From contig JARXKK010000012.1 of NCBI GenBank assembly GCA_030278895.1, positions 1-42,372 of the forward strand: 42,372 bases of DNA, read 5' to 3'. The position numbers were made by a program, and so were the translations under genes. This document shows positions 1 through 9,013 of the stretch, piece after piece; the first letter of the stretch is position 1, and the number at the start of each line of letters is the position of its first letter. The stretch comes from Acidobacteriota bacterium. GTDB lineage: Bacteria > Acidobacteriota > Thermoanaerobaculia > UBA5066. Under the pieces are notes generated by a model. That model searched no databases and was not told where the DNA came from. It saw only the letters and a program-made list of their open reading frames with translations.

Positions 1-4
1 ACGT

Positions 5-80
5 GCCGCGTTCGTCTAGCGGTTAGGACGCCGCCCTCTCAAGGCGGAGATCACGAGTTCAAATCTCGTACGCGGTACCA
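5..80 (+). tRNA. tRNA-Glu (anticodon CTC)
   Basis: A full cloverleaf can be folded. The acceptor stem is 5-11 with 70-76 (first pair G-U). The anticodon stem is 31-35 with 43-47, enclosing the loop CTCTCAA, which gives anticodon CTC at 38-40 with U33 in front. A T-arm with a GTTCAAATC-type loop follows. The discriminator A is at 77 and the 3' CCA (78-80) is encoded in the DNA. CTC reads GAG, the expected major Glu codon in a GC-rich genome. No intrinsic terminator is visible after it. Confidence 0.96.
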
Positions 81-132
81 CATCCTGTTTCGTCGGGCGA
101 GCGCGACTCGGTCTCAAGTCGTGATACATCGG

Positions 133-167
133 CATCATTTAGAGGATGCGCCTCTGATTTGATGATG
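133..167 (+). promoter_or_regulatory. two-tier hairpin in the nifJ leader
   Basis: Between the tRNA and nifJ, CATCAT (133-138) can pair with ATGATG (162-167), and inside it AGAGG (141-145) pairs with CCTCT (151-155). It lies in a noticeably AT-richer stretch and ends about 14 bases before the GGGAGG ribosome-binding site (182-187). It could be an mRNA leader structure or a DNA operator. No T-run follows, so it is not a standard terminator. Only the base pairing is seen; function is a guess. Confidence 0.3.
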
Positions 168-192
168 GTCTCCCACGAAAAGGGAGGCCTTC

Positions 193-3100
193 ATGTCCCG
201 CCGTCTGCTCACTCTCGATGGTAACGAAGCCGTTGCCTCCGTCGCGCATCGCACGAACGACGTCATCGCGATCTACCCCATCACGCCCTCGTCCAACATG
301 GGCGAGTGGGCCGACGAATGGTCCTCGAAGGGCTACAAGAACGTCTGGGGCAACGTTCCCGAAGTCGTCGAGATGCAGTCGGAAGGCGGCGCCGCGGGCG
401 CCGTGCACGGCGCGATCCAGGCGGGCGCCCTCTCGACGACGTTCACGGCGTCGCAGGGCCTGCTCCTCATGATCCCGAACATGTACAAGATCGCCGGCGA
501 GCTGACGCCGTTCGTCATGCACGTGGCCGCGCGAACGCTCGCGACGCACGCGCTCTCGATCTTCGGCGACCACTCGGACGTCATGGCCTGCCGGCAGACG
601 GGGTTCGCGCTGCTTTCCTCGAACTCGGTTCAGGAGGCGCACGACTTCGCGATCATTTCGCAGGCCGCGAGTCTCAAGTCCCGGATCCCCTTCCTCCACT
701 TCTTCGACGGCTTCCGCACGTCGCACGAGGTCGCGAAGATCGAAGAGCTCGCGAACGACGACCTCCTCGCGATGCTCGACGAGGACGCGATCGCGGCCTA
801 CCGGATGAGGGGCCTCACGCCCGACCACCCGGTGCTCCGCGGCAGCGCACAGAACCCCGACGCCTTCTTCCAGGCGCGCGAGGCCGGGAACGTCTACCAC
901 CTCGCGTGCGCGGGCTTCGTGCAGGGCGAGATGGACCGCTTCGCAAAGCTCACGGGGCGCGCATACCACCTCTTCGACTACGTGGGCCACCCCGAGGCGA
1001 CCCGCGTCATCGTCCAGATGGGCTCGGGGGCCGAGACGGTCCACGAGACCGTCGACTGGCTCGCCCAGAAGGGCGAGAAGGTGGGCATCCTGAAGGTTCG
1101 CCTCTACAGGCCCTTCGACGTTCCGGCGTTCCTCGCGGCGCTGCCGAAGACGGTCGAGACACTCGCCGTTCTCGACCGCACGAAAGAGCCCGGCGCGATC
1201 GGCGACCCCCTCTATCTCGACGTCGTGACCGCGCTCGTGGAGGCGCGGCGCGAGGGCGTGCTTCCCTTCGCGGCCGAGCCGCTCGTCGTGGGCGGACGCT
1301 ACGGGCTCTCGTCCAAGGAGTTCACGCCCGGCATGGTGAAGGCGGTCTTCGACGAGATCGCGAAGCCGAAGCCGAAGAACCATTTCACGATCGGCATCGT
1401 GGACGACGTGACGCACACGTCGCTCCCCTGGGATGCGGCGTTCGACATCGAGCCGGCCAGCACCGTGCGCGCCCTCTTCTACGGCCTCGGCGCCGACGGC
1501 ACCGTGGGCGCGAACAAGAACTCGATCAAGATCATCGGCGAAGAGACCGACAACTTCGCGCAGGGCTACTTCGTGTACGACTCGAAGAAGTCGGGTGCCG
1601 TCACGATCTCCCACCTGCGCTTCGGGCCGAAGCCCATCCGCTCGTCGTACCTCGTGACGCGCGCGAACTTCATCGCGTGCCACCAGGAGCAGTTCCTGGA
1701 TCGCTACGACATGCTCGACGCGGCCGTGCCGGGCGCGGTCTTCCTCATGAACACGCAGTACGGGCCGGCCGAGGCCTGGGACAGCCTTCCTCTCGAGATG
1801 CAGGAGCAGATCCTCGAGAAGAACCTCGAGGTCTGGGTCATCGACGCGTATGCCGCCGGAAAGGCCCTCGGCATGGGCGGCCGGATCAACACGATCATGC
1901 AGACCTGCTTCTTCGCGATCTCGGGTGTCCTGCCCCGCGAGGAGGCGATCACCCAGATCAAGAAGGCGATCGAGAAGACCTACGGCAAGAAGGGCGAGGA
2001 GACCGTGCGCCGCAACTTCGCGGCCGTGGACGGGACGCTCGCGAACCTCGCGAAGATGGTGGTCCCCACGAAGATCACCTCGACGCGCCGCCGCCCGCCC
2101 ATCGTCTCGGACGATGCGCCCGACTTCGTGAAGCGCGTGTCGGGTGTCATGCTCGAGGGAAAGGGCGACCTCCTGCCGGTGAGCGCGTTCCCGCCCGACG
2201 GCACGTGGCCTCTCGCCACGGCCCAGTGGGAGAAGCGGAACATCGCCCTCGAGATCCCCGTGTGGGACGAGAAGATCTGCATCCAGTGCAACAAGTGCGC
2301 GATGGTGTGCCCGCACGCCGCCATCCGCGCCAAGGTGTTCGACCCGGCGAAGCTCGTGGACAGCCCGGCCACGTACAAGTCGATGCCGTTCAAGGGTCCC
2401 GAGTACGCCGGCAAGGCCTACACGATTCAGATCGCCCCGGAGGACTGCACGGGCTGCACGCTCTGCGTCGCCGTGTGCCCCGCGAAGGACAAGGCGAACC
2501 CGAAGCACAAGTCTCTCGAGATGGCTCCGCAGAGGCCGCTTCGGGACGCCGAACGGGACAACTTCGCGTTCTTCCTCGACCTGCCGGAAGCGGACCGCAC
2601 GACCGTCCGCATGGACGTGAAGGGCACGCAGTTCTTGAAGCCGCTCTTCGAGTTCTCGGGCGCTTGCGCCGGCTGCGGCGAGACGCCGTACGTCAAGCTC
2701 CTCACGCAGCTCTTCGGCGACCGCGCGCTCATCGCGAACGCGACGGGCTGCTCGTCGATCTACGGCGGCAACCTCCCGACGACGCCGTACACCACGAACA
2801 GTGACGGTCGGGGCCCCGCCTGGTCCAACTCGCTCTTCGAGGACAACGCCGAGTTCGGCCTCGGATTCCGCCTCGCGGTCGACTCACTGAACGACCAGGC
2901 GCGCACGCTCGTGAAGACGCTCTCCGCTCGCATCGGCGGGACCCTCGCCGAGGCGCTCCTGACCTCTCCCCAGGACACCGAAGCGGACATCGCGGCACAG
3001 CGCGAGAGGGTCCTCGCGCTTCGCAAGGCTCTCGAGGGTGTGAACACGTCGGAGTCGCGGCGCCTCCTTCTCGTGGCCGACGCGCTCGTGAAGAAGAGCG

Positions 3101-3813
3101 TGTGGATCGTGGGCGGAGACGGCTGGGCCTACGACATCGGCTACGGCGGCCTCGATCACGTCCTCGCGTCCGGGCGCAAGGTCAACATCCTCGTCCTCGA
3201 CACGGAGGTTTACTCGAACACGGGCGGCCAGGCGTCCAAGGCGACGCCCATGGGCGCGGCCGCGAAGTTCGCGTCCCAGGGCAAGGCGACGCCGAAGAAG
3301 GATCTCGGCATGCTCGCGATGACGTACGGCAACGTCTACGTCGCGCACGTCGCCTTCGGCGCGAAGGACGCGCAGACCGTGAAGGCGCTTCTCGAGGCCG
3401 AGAGCTACCCGGGCACCTCGATCGTCATCGCTTACAGCCCGTGCATCGCGCACGGCTACGACCTGTCGTTCGGCCTCGACCAGCAGAAGCTCGCCGCCGA
3501 ATCGGGCTACTGGCCGATGTACCGGTTCGACCCCCGCCGCATCGCGACGGGCGAGACGCCGCTCATGATGGACACGGCGACGATCAAGGGCTCGATCGCG
3601 ACGTTCATGCGCAACGAGGCACGGTTCCGCATGGTCGAGCAGCAGGATCCGGAGCGCTTCCGCCACCTGCTCGTGAAGGCCGAGCGCGAAGTGAAGAACC
3701 GGTTCCAGGTTTACGAGAACCTCGCCAAACTGACGCTGGGCCGCGCGGGGGTTCCCCCGGCCCCTGCCACACCGCCAATCCCGCCGGTGCCGACGGCAGC
3801 GGGAAAGGTCTGA
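193..3813 (+). CDS. nifJ: pyruvate:ferredoxin (flavodoxin) oxidoreductase
   Basis: Single-chain PFOR of 1206 residues, close to the usual ~1170-1200. It oxidatively decarboxylates pyruvate to acetyl-CoA and CO2 and reduces ferredoxin or flavodoxin, in the cytoplasm. Domains run in the usual order: N-terminal pyrimidine-binding region (YPITPSSNMGEWADEW), gamma domain, an inserted 2[4Fe-4S] ferredoxin domain with CIQCNKCAMVCP from residue 696 and CTGCTLCVAVCP from 752, then the TPP domain with CAGCGETPYVKL, ATGCSSIYGG, GGDGWAYDIGYGG and SNTGGQ. The ATG has a good GGGAGG site 5 bases upstream. The next gene starts 10 bp downstream, so the two are probably co-transcribed. Presence suggests an anaerobic or facultative lifestyle, although an oxidase is also encoded nearby. 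Confidence 0.97.
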   Translation: MSRRLLTLDGNEAVASVAHRTNDVIAIYPITPSSNMGEWADEWSSKGYKNVWGNVPEVVEMQSEGGAAGAVHGAIQAGALSTTFTASQGLLLMIPNMYKIAGELTPFVMHVAARTLATHALSIFGDHSDVMACRQTGFALLSSNSVQEAHDFAIISQAASLKSRIPFLHFFDGFRTSHEVAKIEELANDDLLAMLDEDAIAAYRMRGLTPDHPVLRGSAQNPDAFFQAREAGNVYHLACAGFVQGEMDRFAKLTGRAYHLFDYVGHPEATRVIVQMGSGAETVHETVDWLAQKGEKVGILKVRLYRPFDVPAFLAALPKTVETLAVLDRTKEPGAIGDPLYLDVVTALVEARREGVLPFAAEPLVVGGRYGLSSKEFTPGMVKAVFDEIAKPKPKNHFTIGIVDDVTHTSLPWDAAFDIEPASTVRALFYGLGADGTVGANKNSIKIIGEETDNFAQGYFVYDSKKSGAVTISHLRFGPKPIRSSYLVTRANFIACHQEQFLDRYDMLDAAVPGAVFLMNTQYGPAEAWDSLPLEMQEQILEKNLEVWVIDAYAAGKALGMGGRINTIMQTCFFAISGVLPREEAITQIKKAIEKTYGKKGEETVRRNFAAVDGTLANLAKMVVPTKITSTRRRPPIVSDDAPDFVKRVSGVMLEGKGDLLPVSAFPPDGTWPLATAQWEKRNIALEIPVWDEKICIQCNKCAMVCPHAAIRAKVFDPAKLVDSPATYKSMPFKGPEYAGKAYTIQIAPEDCTGCTLCVAVCPAKDKANPKHKSLEMAPQRPLRDAERDNFAFFLDLPEADRTTVRMDVKGTQFLKPLFEFSGACAGCGETPYVKLLTQLFGDRALIANATGCSSIYGGNLPTTPYTTNSDGRGPAWSNSLFEDNAEFGLGFRLAVDSLNDQARTLVKTLSARIGGTLAEALLTSPQDTEADIAAQRERVLALRKALEGVNTSESRRLLLVADALVKKSVWIVGGDGWAYDIGYGGLDHVLASGRKVNILVLDTEVYSNTGGQASKATPMGAAAKFASQGKATPKKDLGMLAMTYGNVYVAHVAFGAKDAQTVKALLEAESYPGTSIVIAYSPCIAHGYDLSFGLDQQKLAAESGYWPMYRFDPRRIATGETPLMMDTATIKGSIATFMRNEARFRMVEQQDPERFRHLLVKAEREVKNRFQVYENLAKLTLGRAGVPPAPATPPIPPVPTAAGKV

Positions 3814-3823
3814 GGAGACGACG

Positions 3824-4834
3824 ATGGACCTCACCACCCGCTATCTCGGCCTGACCCTCCCCCACCCCTTCATGCCCGGCGCTTCGCCGATGGTCGACGA
3901 CCTGGATCTCGTGCGCCGCCTCGAGGACGCTGGCGCTTCGGCGATCGTCATGTACTCGCTCTTCGAGGAGCAGATCACCCGCGAAGAGGTCGGCACGATC
4001 CGCCAGATGGAGATCGTCTCCGGCTCCTACCCGGAGGCTCTCACGTACTTCCCGGAGCCCGAGACCTTCAAGCTCGGCCCCGAGCGTTACCTCGAGCGCG
4101 TGGCCCTGCTCAAGAAGACCGTCAAGATCCCCGTCATCGCGTCGCTGAACGGCGCGACGCCGGGCGGGTGGGTCTCCTTCGCGGCGCGCATCGCCGAGGC
4201 CGGCGCGGACGCGCTCGAGCTGAACCTCTACGACGTCGGCGCGCACGAAGGCGAGCCGGGCTTCTCGCTCGAGCGCCGCCTCCTCGAGATCGTCCGGTCC
4301 GTGAAGGGCGCCGTGAAGATCCCCGTCGCCGTCAAGCTCTCGCCGTTCTTCTCGTCACTCGGCTCCTTCGCTTCCGAGCTCGACGCGATGCACGTGGACG
4401 GGCTCGTTCTCTTCAACCGCTTCTACCAGCCCGACATCGACCCCGACAACCTCGAGGTGACGCCCGCGCTGCGCCTGTCCACGCGCGACGAGCTCCTCCT
4501 CCGCATCCGATGGGTCGCGATGCTCTCCGGGCGCGTCCGGGCGTCCCTCGCCGTCACGGGCGGCGTGCACGACGCCCGCGATGCGATCAAGGCGATCATG
4601 GCCGGCGCCGACGCCGTCCAGATGGTCTCGGCCCTCCTTCTGCGCGGTCCCCGTGCGCTCAAGGAAGTCCGGGACGAGGTCGAAAGGTGGATGGAAGAGC
4701 ACGAGTACGAATCGCTGGCCCAGATGAAGGGCAGCATGAGCCTGCTTTCGTGCCCCGATCCGGCGGCCTACGAGCGCGCGAACTACGCGCGCGTCCTCCA
4801 GAGCTACAAGCTGACCGAGCCTGTCACGACCTAG
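3824..4834 (+). CDS. dihydroorotate dehydrogenase-like flavoprotein
   Basis: A 336-residue TIM-barrel protein of the DHOD-like family often found beside nifJ. The start has a GAGGAG site, 10 bp after nifJ. Recognisable FMN-barrel landmarks are LELNLYDVG (strand 4 Asn), VKLSP (Lys), LFNRF (Asn) and the phosphate-binding VTGGVHDARDA. In class 1A dihydroorotate dehydrogenases the strand-4 loop reads NLSCPN with the catalytic Cys; here the same place reads NLYDVG, so neither the class 1 Cys nor the class 2 Ser base is visible. It may therefore act on another substrate or serve as an electron-transfer partner of NifJ. The fold assignment is firm; pyrimidine synthesis is doubtful. Confidence 0.88.
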   Translation: MDLTTRYLGLTLPHPFMPGASPMVDDLDLVRRLEDAGASAIVMYSLFEEQITREEVGTIRQMEIVSGSYPEALTYFPEPETFKLGPERYLERVALLKKTVKIPVIASLNGATPGGWVSFAARIAEAGADALELNLYDVGAHEGEPGFSLERRLLEIVRSVKGAVKIPVAVKLSPFFSSLGSFASELDAMHVDGLVLFNRFYQPDIDPDNLEVTPALRLSTRDELLLRIRWVAMLSGRVRASLAVTGGVHDARDAIKAIMAGADAVQMVSALLLRGPRALKEVRDEVERWMEEHEYESLAQMKGSMSLLSCPDPAAYERANYARVLQSYKLTEPVTT

Positions 4835-4862
4835 GAGCTTCCTCGGCCCTAGAATCCGCCTC

Positions 4863-5414
4863 GTGTCCTACTGCGACGTCGCGCCCGGCGATGCCCTGCA
4901 CGGGCCGTATCACGACCGTGAGTACGGCTTTCCGCTGCGGGGGGACGCGGAGCTTCTCGAGCGCCTCGCGCTCGAGATCAACCAGGCCGGCCTCTCGTGG
5001 GCCACGATTCTCCGGAAACGCGCGAACTTCCATGCGGCTTTCGACGGGTTCGATCCGGAAATCGTCGCCCGCTACGGCGCAAGAGAAAAGCGGCGCCTCC
5101 TCGCGGACGCCGGGATCGTCCGGAACCGCCTCAAGGTCGAGGCCGTCGTCCACAACGCCGGGGTCGTCCTCGCGTTGCGCGGGACGCACGGCTCGTTTCG
5201 CGGCTGGCTCGACGCGCAGCATCCCCTTCCGAAAGACGAATGGGTGAAACTCTTTCGGGCAGCCTTCCGTTTTACCGGTGGTGAGATCGTGAACGAATTC
5301 CTCATGTCGACGGGCTGGCTCGCCGGGGCGCACGCGCCCTCTTGCCCGATCTCGAAGAAGATCGCGAAGGCGCGGCCGCCCTGGATGCGGAGCGCGCGCC
5401 GCCGGCTGCGGTAG
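4863..5414 (+). CDS. tag: DNA-3-methyladenine glycosylase I
   Basis: Base-excision repair enzyme that removes 3-methyladenine from alkylated DNA; 183 residues, family length. It matches E. coli Tag at the zinc-snap and catalytic positions: Cys4, His17 (YHDREYG), Glu38 in LEINQAGLSW, then His157 and Cys161 near the C-terminus (HAPSC). The GTG start is preferred because it places Cys4 and His17 exactly as in the family. It lies 28 bp after the DHOD-like gene and 15 bp before the MscS gene on the same strand, so is likely in the same transcript, though with no obvious functional link. Confidence 0.93.
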   Translation: MSYCDVAPGDALHGPYHDREYGFPLRGDAELLERLALEINQAGLSWATILRKRANFHAAFDGFDPEIVARYGAREKRRLLADAGIVRNRLKVEAVVHNAGVVLALRGTHGSFRGWLDAQHPLPKDEWVKLFRAAFRFTGGEIVNEFLMSTGWLAGAHAPSCPISKKIAKARPPWMRSARRRLR

Positions 5415-5429
5415 GCTGACCGGAAAGCC

Positions 5430-7079
5430 ATGCCGTCCGCCACTCGCCGGCTCTTCGCCGCCTCCGTCATCGGTGCCGCTCTCCTCGCTGCCGGGCCGGT
5501 GCTCGGGCAGATGCCGGGGCTCGCGCCCGCTCCGACCCCGTCCACAGCCGAGGTGCCAGGCGACCTCTATCGCCGCGAGACGCCCTCGGGCGCGTTCTTC
5601 GGCTACATGCGGGCGGCGTCACGCCAGAATTGGATTCTCGCGGCGGAGTACCTCCAGTGGCCCAAGGGTGCGCGGGTTCCTCCGGGGGAGGTCGCGAAGG
5701 AGCTGAAGGCCGTCCTCGACGAGCGCTTCGCCGGCGACCTCCAGAGGTTGAGCCGCTCGCCGCTCGGCGACGTGAACGACGGTCTCTCGCCCGACCTCGA
5801 GCGGGCCGGCGCCATCGAGCGCGGGGCCGATTCGTTCGACGTTCTCCTGGTCCGGACGCAGCCCGCCGAGGGTCCCGCGGTCTGGCTCGTCTCCTCCCAG
5901 ACGCTCCGCGAGGTCCCGGCCGCCTTCAAGGACCTCACGACGCCCGCGTTGGACCGCATCATGCCGGCGGCCCTCCAACGTTCGGTCGGGGGCGCCTTCC
6001 GCCTCTGGCAGGTCCTCGCGTTCTGGGCTCTGATCCCCATCGCGTGGCTCCTTGCGCGCCTCCTCGTCGCCGCCCTGCTGGCCGCCGCGCACGGTGTGCT
6101 CGCCCGCCGTTCACGCGACGAAGGCCTCGCGGGCAGCTTCGTGCCCTTCCGCGGCCCGCTCACCCTCCTCGCCGCCGTCCCTCTCCACATCTTCGCCGTG
6201 GCAAGGATCGGCCTTCCGCTCCTCGGCCGTTACAACTACGGCCGCATCTCGCGCCTCCTCGTCATCGCCGCCATCGCGTGGCTGCTGATCCGCGCCATCC
6301 GCTTCCTGACGTCGCGCGCCACGCTGCGCCTCATGGCCTCCGGCGCGACCGCGGCGTCGTCGCTCACGATCGGGCGGCGCGTGGTGCAAGGCGCCATCGT
6401 CCTCGCAGCCGTCCTCACCGCGCTCGCGAGCCTGGGTGTGAACCTCACGGCGACGCTCGCGGGGCTCGGAATCGGCGGCATCGCCGTGGCGTTCGCGGCA
6501 CAGAAGAGCCTCGAGAACCTCTTCGGCGGAGTCGTCGTCCTGACGGACAAGATCCTCAATGTCGGCGACGTCGTGCGCATCGGGACCGTTCAGGGCACGG
6601 TCGAGGACGTGACGCTCTACGCCACGCGCATCCGCACGCTCGACCGGACGGTCGTCTCGATCCCGAACGGGGCGATGATGACGTCCGAGATCGAGAACCT
6701 CAGCCGGCGCGACAAGTTCTGGTTCCGCCACGTCCTCGGCCTCCGCTTCGAGACGACGAGGGCCCAGATGCAGGCCGTTCTCGCCGGCTGCCGCGAGCGG
6801 CTCGCCGCGGACCCGCGCGTGGAGCCCGCCACCCTCCGCGTGCGATTCCTGAAGCTGAACGCGTACACGCTCGACGTCGAGGTCTTCGCGTATCTCGTCG
6901 TGCCCGACTGGACGGCGTTTCTCGCCGCGCAGGAAGAGCTTCTCCTCGCCCTCATGCACGTCGTCGAGAGCGCGGGCAGCGGCTTCGCGTTCCCGTCGCA
7001 GACGACGTATCTCGCGTCCGAGGCGGCGGCGCTCGAGCCCGGCGCCCCGCCTCCGGCCGCGCCTCGCCCGCCGCGATGA
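5430..7079 (+). CDS. MscS-family mechanosensitive ion channel
   Basis: 549 residues. A signal peptide (MPSATRRLFAASVIGAALLAAG) is followed by a periplasmic domain of roughly 150 residues and then several membrane segments. The pore-lining TM3 is clear: ATLAGLGIGGIAVAFAAQ, continuing into KSLENLFGG, then the beta domain (VGDVVRIGTVQGTVEDVTL; TVVSIPNGAM) typical of MscS. It probably releases solutes on hypo-osmotic shock across the inner membrane. The extra N-terminal domain makes it larger than the ~286-residue E. coli MscS. The last codons are Pro/Ala-rich. Its stop overlaps the start of the next gene (ATGA at 7076-7079), so the two are translationally coupled. Confidence 0.93.
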   Translation: MPSATRRLFAASVIGAALLAAGPVLGQMPGLAPAPTPSTAEVPGDLYRRETPSGAFFGYMRAASRQNWILAAEYLQWPKGARVPPGEVAKELKAVLDERFAGDLQRLSRSPLGDVNDGLSPDLERAGAIERGADSFDVLLVRTQPAEGPAVWLVSSQTLREVPAAFKDLTTPALDRIMPAALQRSVGGAFRLWQVLAFWALIPIAWLLARLLVAALLAAAHGVLARRSRDEGLAGSFVPFRGPLTLLAAVPLHIFAVARIGLPLLGRYNYGRISRLLVIAAIAWLLIRAIRFLTSRATLRLMASGATAASSLTIGRRVVQGAIVLAAVLTALASLGVNLTATLAGLGIGGIAVAFAAQKSLENLFGGVVVLTDKILNVGDVVRIGTVQGTVEDVTLYATRIRTLDRTVVSIPNGAMMTSEIENLSRRDKFWFRHVLGLRFETTRAQMQAVLAGCRERLAADPRVEPATLRVRFLKLNAYTLDVEVFAYLVVPDWTAFLAAQEELLLALMHVVESAGSGFAFPSQTTYLASEAAALEPGAPPPAAPRPPR

Positions 7080-9013
7080 GGCTCACGCGGACGTTCAAGG
7101 CCAGCGGACTCCTGACGGCCGCCGGCGTCCTGCTCGTGACGCTTGCGCCCGGCAAGGGCGGCTGGACGGCTCTCGGCATCCTCCTCCTCGTCTTCGCGGG
7201 CTCCGTTTTCATGGTGAGTGCGATCCGTGCGCTCCTGCGCGGCATCCTCTGGCGCGTCGGGAGCCGTCTCGTCGTCTCGTACGTGCTCCTGATGTCGGCG
7301 GTCGTGTTCGCCGCGTTCTTCGTTTACGCGGGCCTCCTCGTCATCGCGGGGCAGCTCGGAACGCGCCGCGTCGAGGCCGCGTTCGCGAGCCGGCGGGCCG
7401 AGCTTCTCGGCCAGGCGCGCGACCTCGCGGCCCGCGGCGCGACCTCCCCGCCCTCGTCCCTCGTGACCCGCCCGTGGATGGCGGAGCGCGGCACCTGGCT
7501 CGTGAAGCAGGGCCCCGAGCTCTTCGCGGTGGCCATCGAGCCGCGGCCGGGAGGCCCCATCGTCCTGGCCCGGCGCCTCGACGCGGCCTTCCGGCGCTCT
7601 CTCGAGACGGAGACGGGCAACGTGATCCGCTTCCTCGGGGCGGTGAGGGTGCGCGACGACGACGACCCCGCGCGGAAGGGCAAGGTCCGGATCTCCCTCG
7701 ACGCCGGAGGGAAGACGCAAAAGAGCGTGAACATCTCGGAGGAGTCCGACTCCGGCGGCGAGCCGGACGCAGGCGGCGAGACGGCCGCTCCGCCCGCGGG
7801 CTCGGGACCGTGGAGCGGTCGCTGGACCGCGTTCCCGTACTTCGTCCGGCAGTCCGTTCTCGACGCGGAGACGGGTAAGGCCCTCGAGAAGCGGCCCGTC
7901 CTCTTCCTCGTCCGCACGTCTCTCGCCCGCGAGGCGCAGGAGCTTTTCCGCGACATGACGGTCGCGGGGTCGGAGCGCGTTCCGCTGAGTCGCATCGTCC
8001 TCGCGGTCATGGCTTCTCTCGGGATTGCGACGCTCGTCGTCTTCTTCCTGTCCTCGCTTCTCGCGGGGCTCCTCGTCTCCCGGATCGCGCGCGCGACGCG
8101 CCGCCTCTCGCTCGGATTCGCGGAGATCGAGAAGGGCAACTTCGCGCATCGCGTGGTCCTCAAGGGGCACGACCAGCTCGCGGCCCTGACGGGGAGCTTC
8201 AACCACATGGCCGGTCGCCTCTCGGCCAGCGTGGCGGAAAAGGCCGAGAAGGAAGCGCTCGAACACGAGCTGTCCGTCGCGCGCGACCTCCAGCGGCGTC
8301 TCCTCCCCCCCGCGGATTTCGCGTGCCCGGGCGTCGAGATCGCGGTCGACTTCGCGCCCGCCGCGGCCATCGGTGGAGACTTCTACGATCTGTCGTACGC
8401 CGAGCGCGCCCTGACGGTCTCGATCGCCGACGTGTCGGGTCACGGACTCCCGACGGGCCTCGTCATGGCTGCCGCGCGCGCGTCCCTCGGGATGCTGGCG
8501 CGCACGGGCTCGGGAGGCGTCCGGCTGATGGAGCTTCTGCACGAGGAGATCGTCCGGACGACCGAGCGGCGGACGTTCGTCACGCTCTGTCATCTCGTCT
8601 TCGATCTCCCGAAGGGCACGGCGTCGTACACGAACGCCGGGCATCCCTATCCCTACCGCGTCCTGAAGGACGGCACCGTCCGGGCCCTCGCGAATCCCGC
8701 GCGGCCCCTGGGGCTTTCACTTTCGGGCGGGTGGCAAACGGTCGAAGAGCCGCTTGCTCCGGGCGATTTCTGGGTCGTCTTCTCGGACGGGCTCGTCGAA
8801 GCCACGCGCCAAAGCACGGACGAATCCTGGGGATTCGAGCGGCTCGAGGACGTGCTGCGCGCGGGCCCGTTCGAAAGCGCCGCCGCGCTGAAGGACCGCA
8901 TCCTCGCCGCGCAACGCGCCTTCACGGGAAGAACGGACACCGAAGACGACCGCACGCTCCTCGTCCTCCGCATCGACGAACGCCGGAACGGAGCCGAAAG
9001 GAAGGGGTCATGA
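7076..9013 (+). CDS. membrane HAMP-PP2C (RsbU/SpoIIE-type) phosphatase
   Basis: 645 residues. The N-terminus has two hydrophobic segments close together, then a further one at about residues 55-80, a large probably extracytoplasmic sensor region (about 85-300, with an acidic Gly/Glu-rich stretch), a transmembrane helix near 310-335, a HAMP linker (SRIARATRRLSLGFAEIEKG) and a short coiled coil. The C-terminal PP2C phosphatase has GGDFYD, DVSGHG, YTNAGHPYPY, FSDGLVEA and DDRTLLVLR. Such proteins dephosphorylate anti-sigma-factor antagonists to switch on a stress sigma factor; no partner anti-sigma or antagonist gene is in this window. The start is fixed by the ATGA overlap with the channel gene. 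A long upstream open frame is not part of the gene. Confidence 0.9.
   Translation: MRLTRTFKASGLLTAAGVLLVTLAPGKGGWTALGILLLVFAGSVFMVSAIRALLRGILWRVGSRLVVSYVLLMSAVVFAAFFVYAGLLVIAGQLGTRRVEAAFASRRAELLGQARDLAARGATSPPSSLVTRPWMAERGTWLVKQGPELFAVAIEPRPGGPIVLARRLDAAFRRSLETETGNVIRFLGAVRVRDDDDPARKGKVRISLDAGGKTQKSVNISEESDSGGEPDAGGETAAPPAGSGPWSGRWTAFPYFVRQSVLDAETGKALEKRPVLFLVRTSLAREAQELFRDMTVAGSERVPLSRIVLAVMASLGIATLVVFFLSSLLAGLLVSRIARATRRLSLGFAEIEKGNFAHRVVLKGHDQLAALTGSFNHMAGRLSASVAEKAEKEALEHELSVARDLQRRLLPPADFACPGVEIAVDFAPAAAIGGDFYDLSYAERALTVSIADVSGHGLPTGLVMAAARASLGMLARTGSGGVRLMELLHEEIVRTTERRTFVTLCHLVFDLPKGTASYTNAGHPYPYRVLKDGTVRALANPARPLGLSLSGGWQTVEEPLAPGDFWVVFSDGLVEATRQSTDESWGFERLEDVLRAGPFESAAALKDRILAAQRAFTGRTDTEDDRTLLVLRIDERRNGAERKGS

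Noticed and set aside
139-2508. 789-residue open frame on the minus strand opposite nifJ
   Set aside because: Low-complexity Arg/Glu/Leu-rich translation of the kind produced by antisense reading of GC-rich genes; nifJ on the other strand is unambiguous.
5630-7075. Long N-terminal extension of the phosphatase reading frame through the MscS gene
   Set aside because: Arg/Pro-rich shadow; real similarity begins at the ATG at 7076, which overlaps the channel stop.
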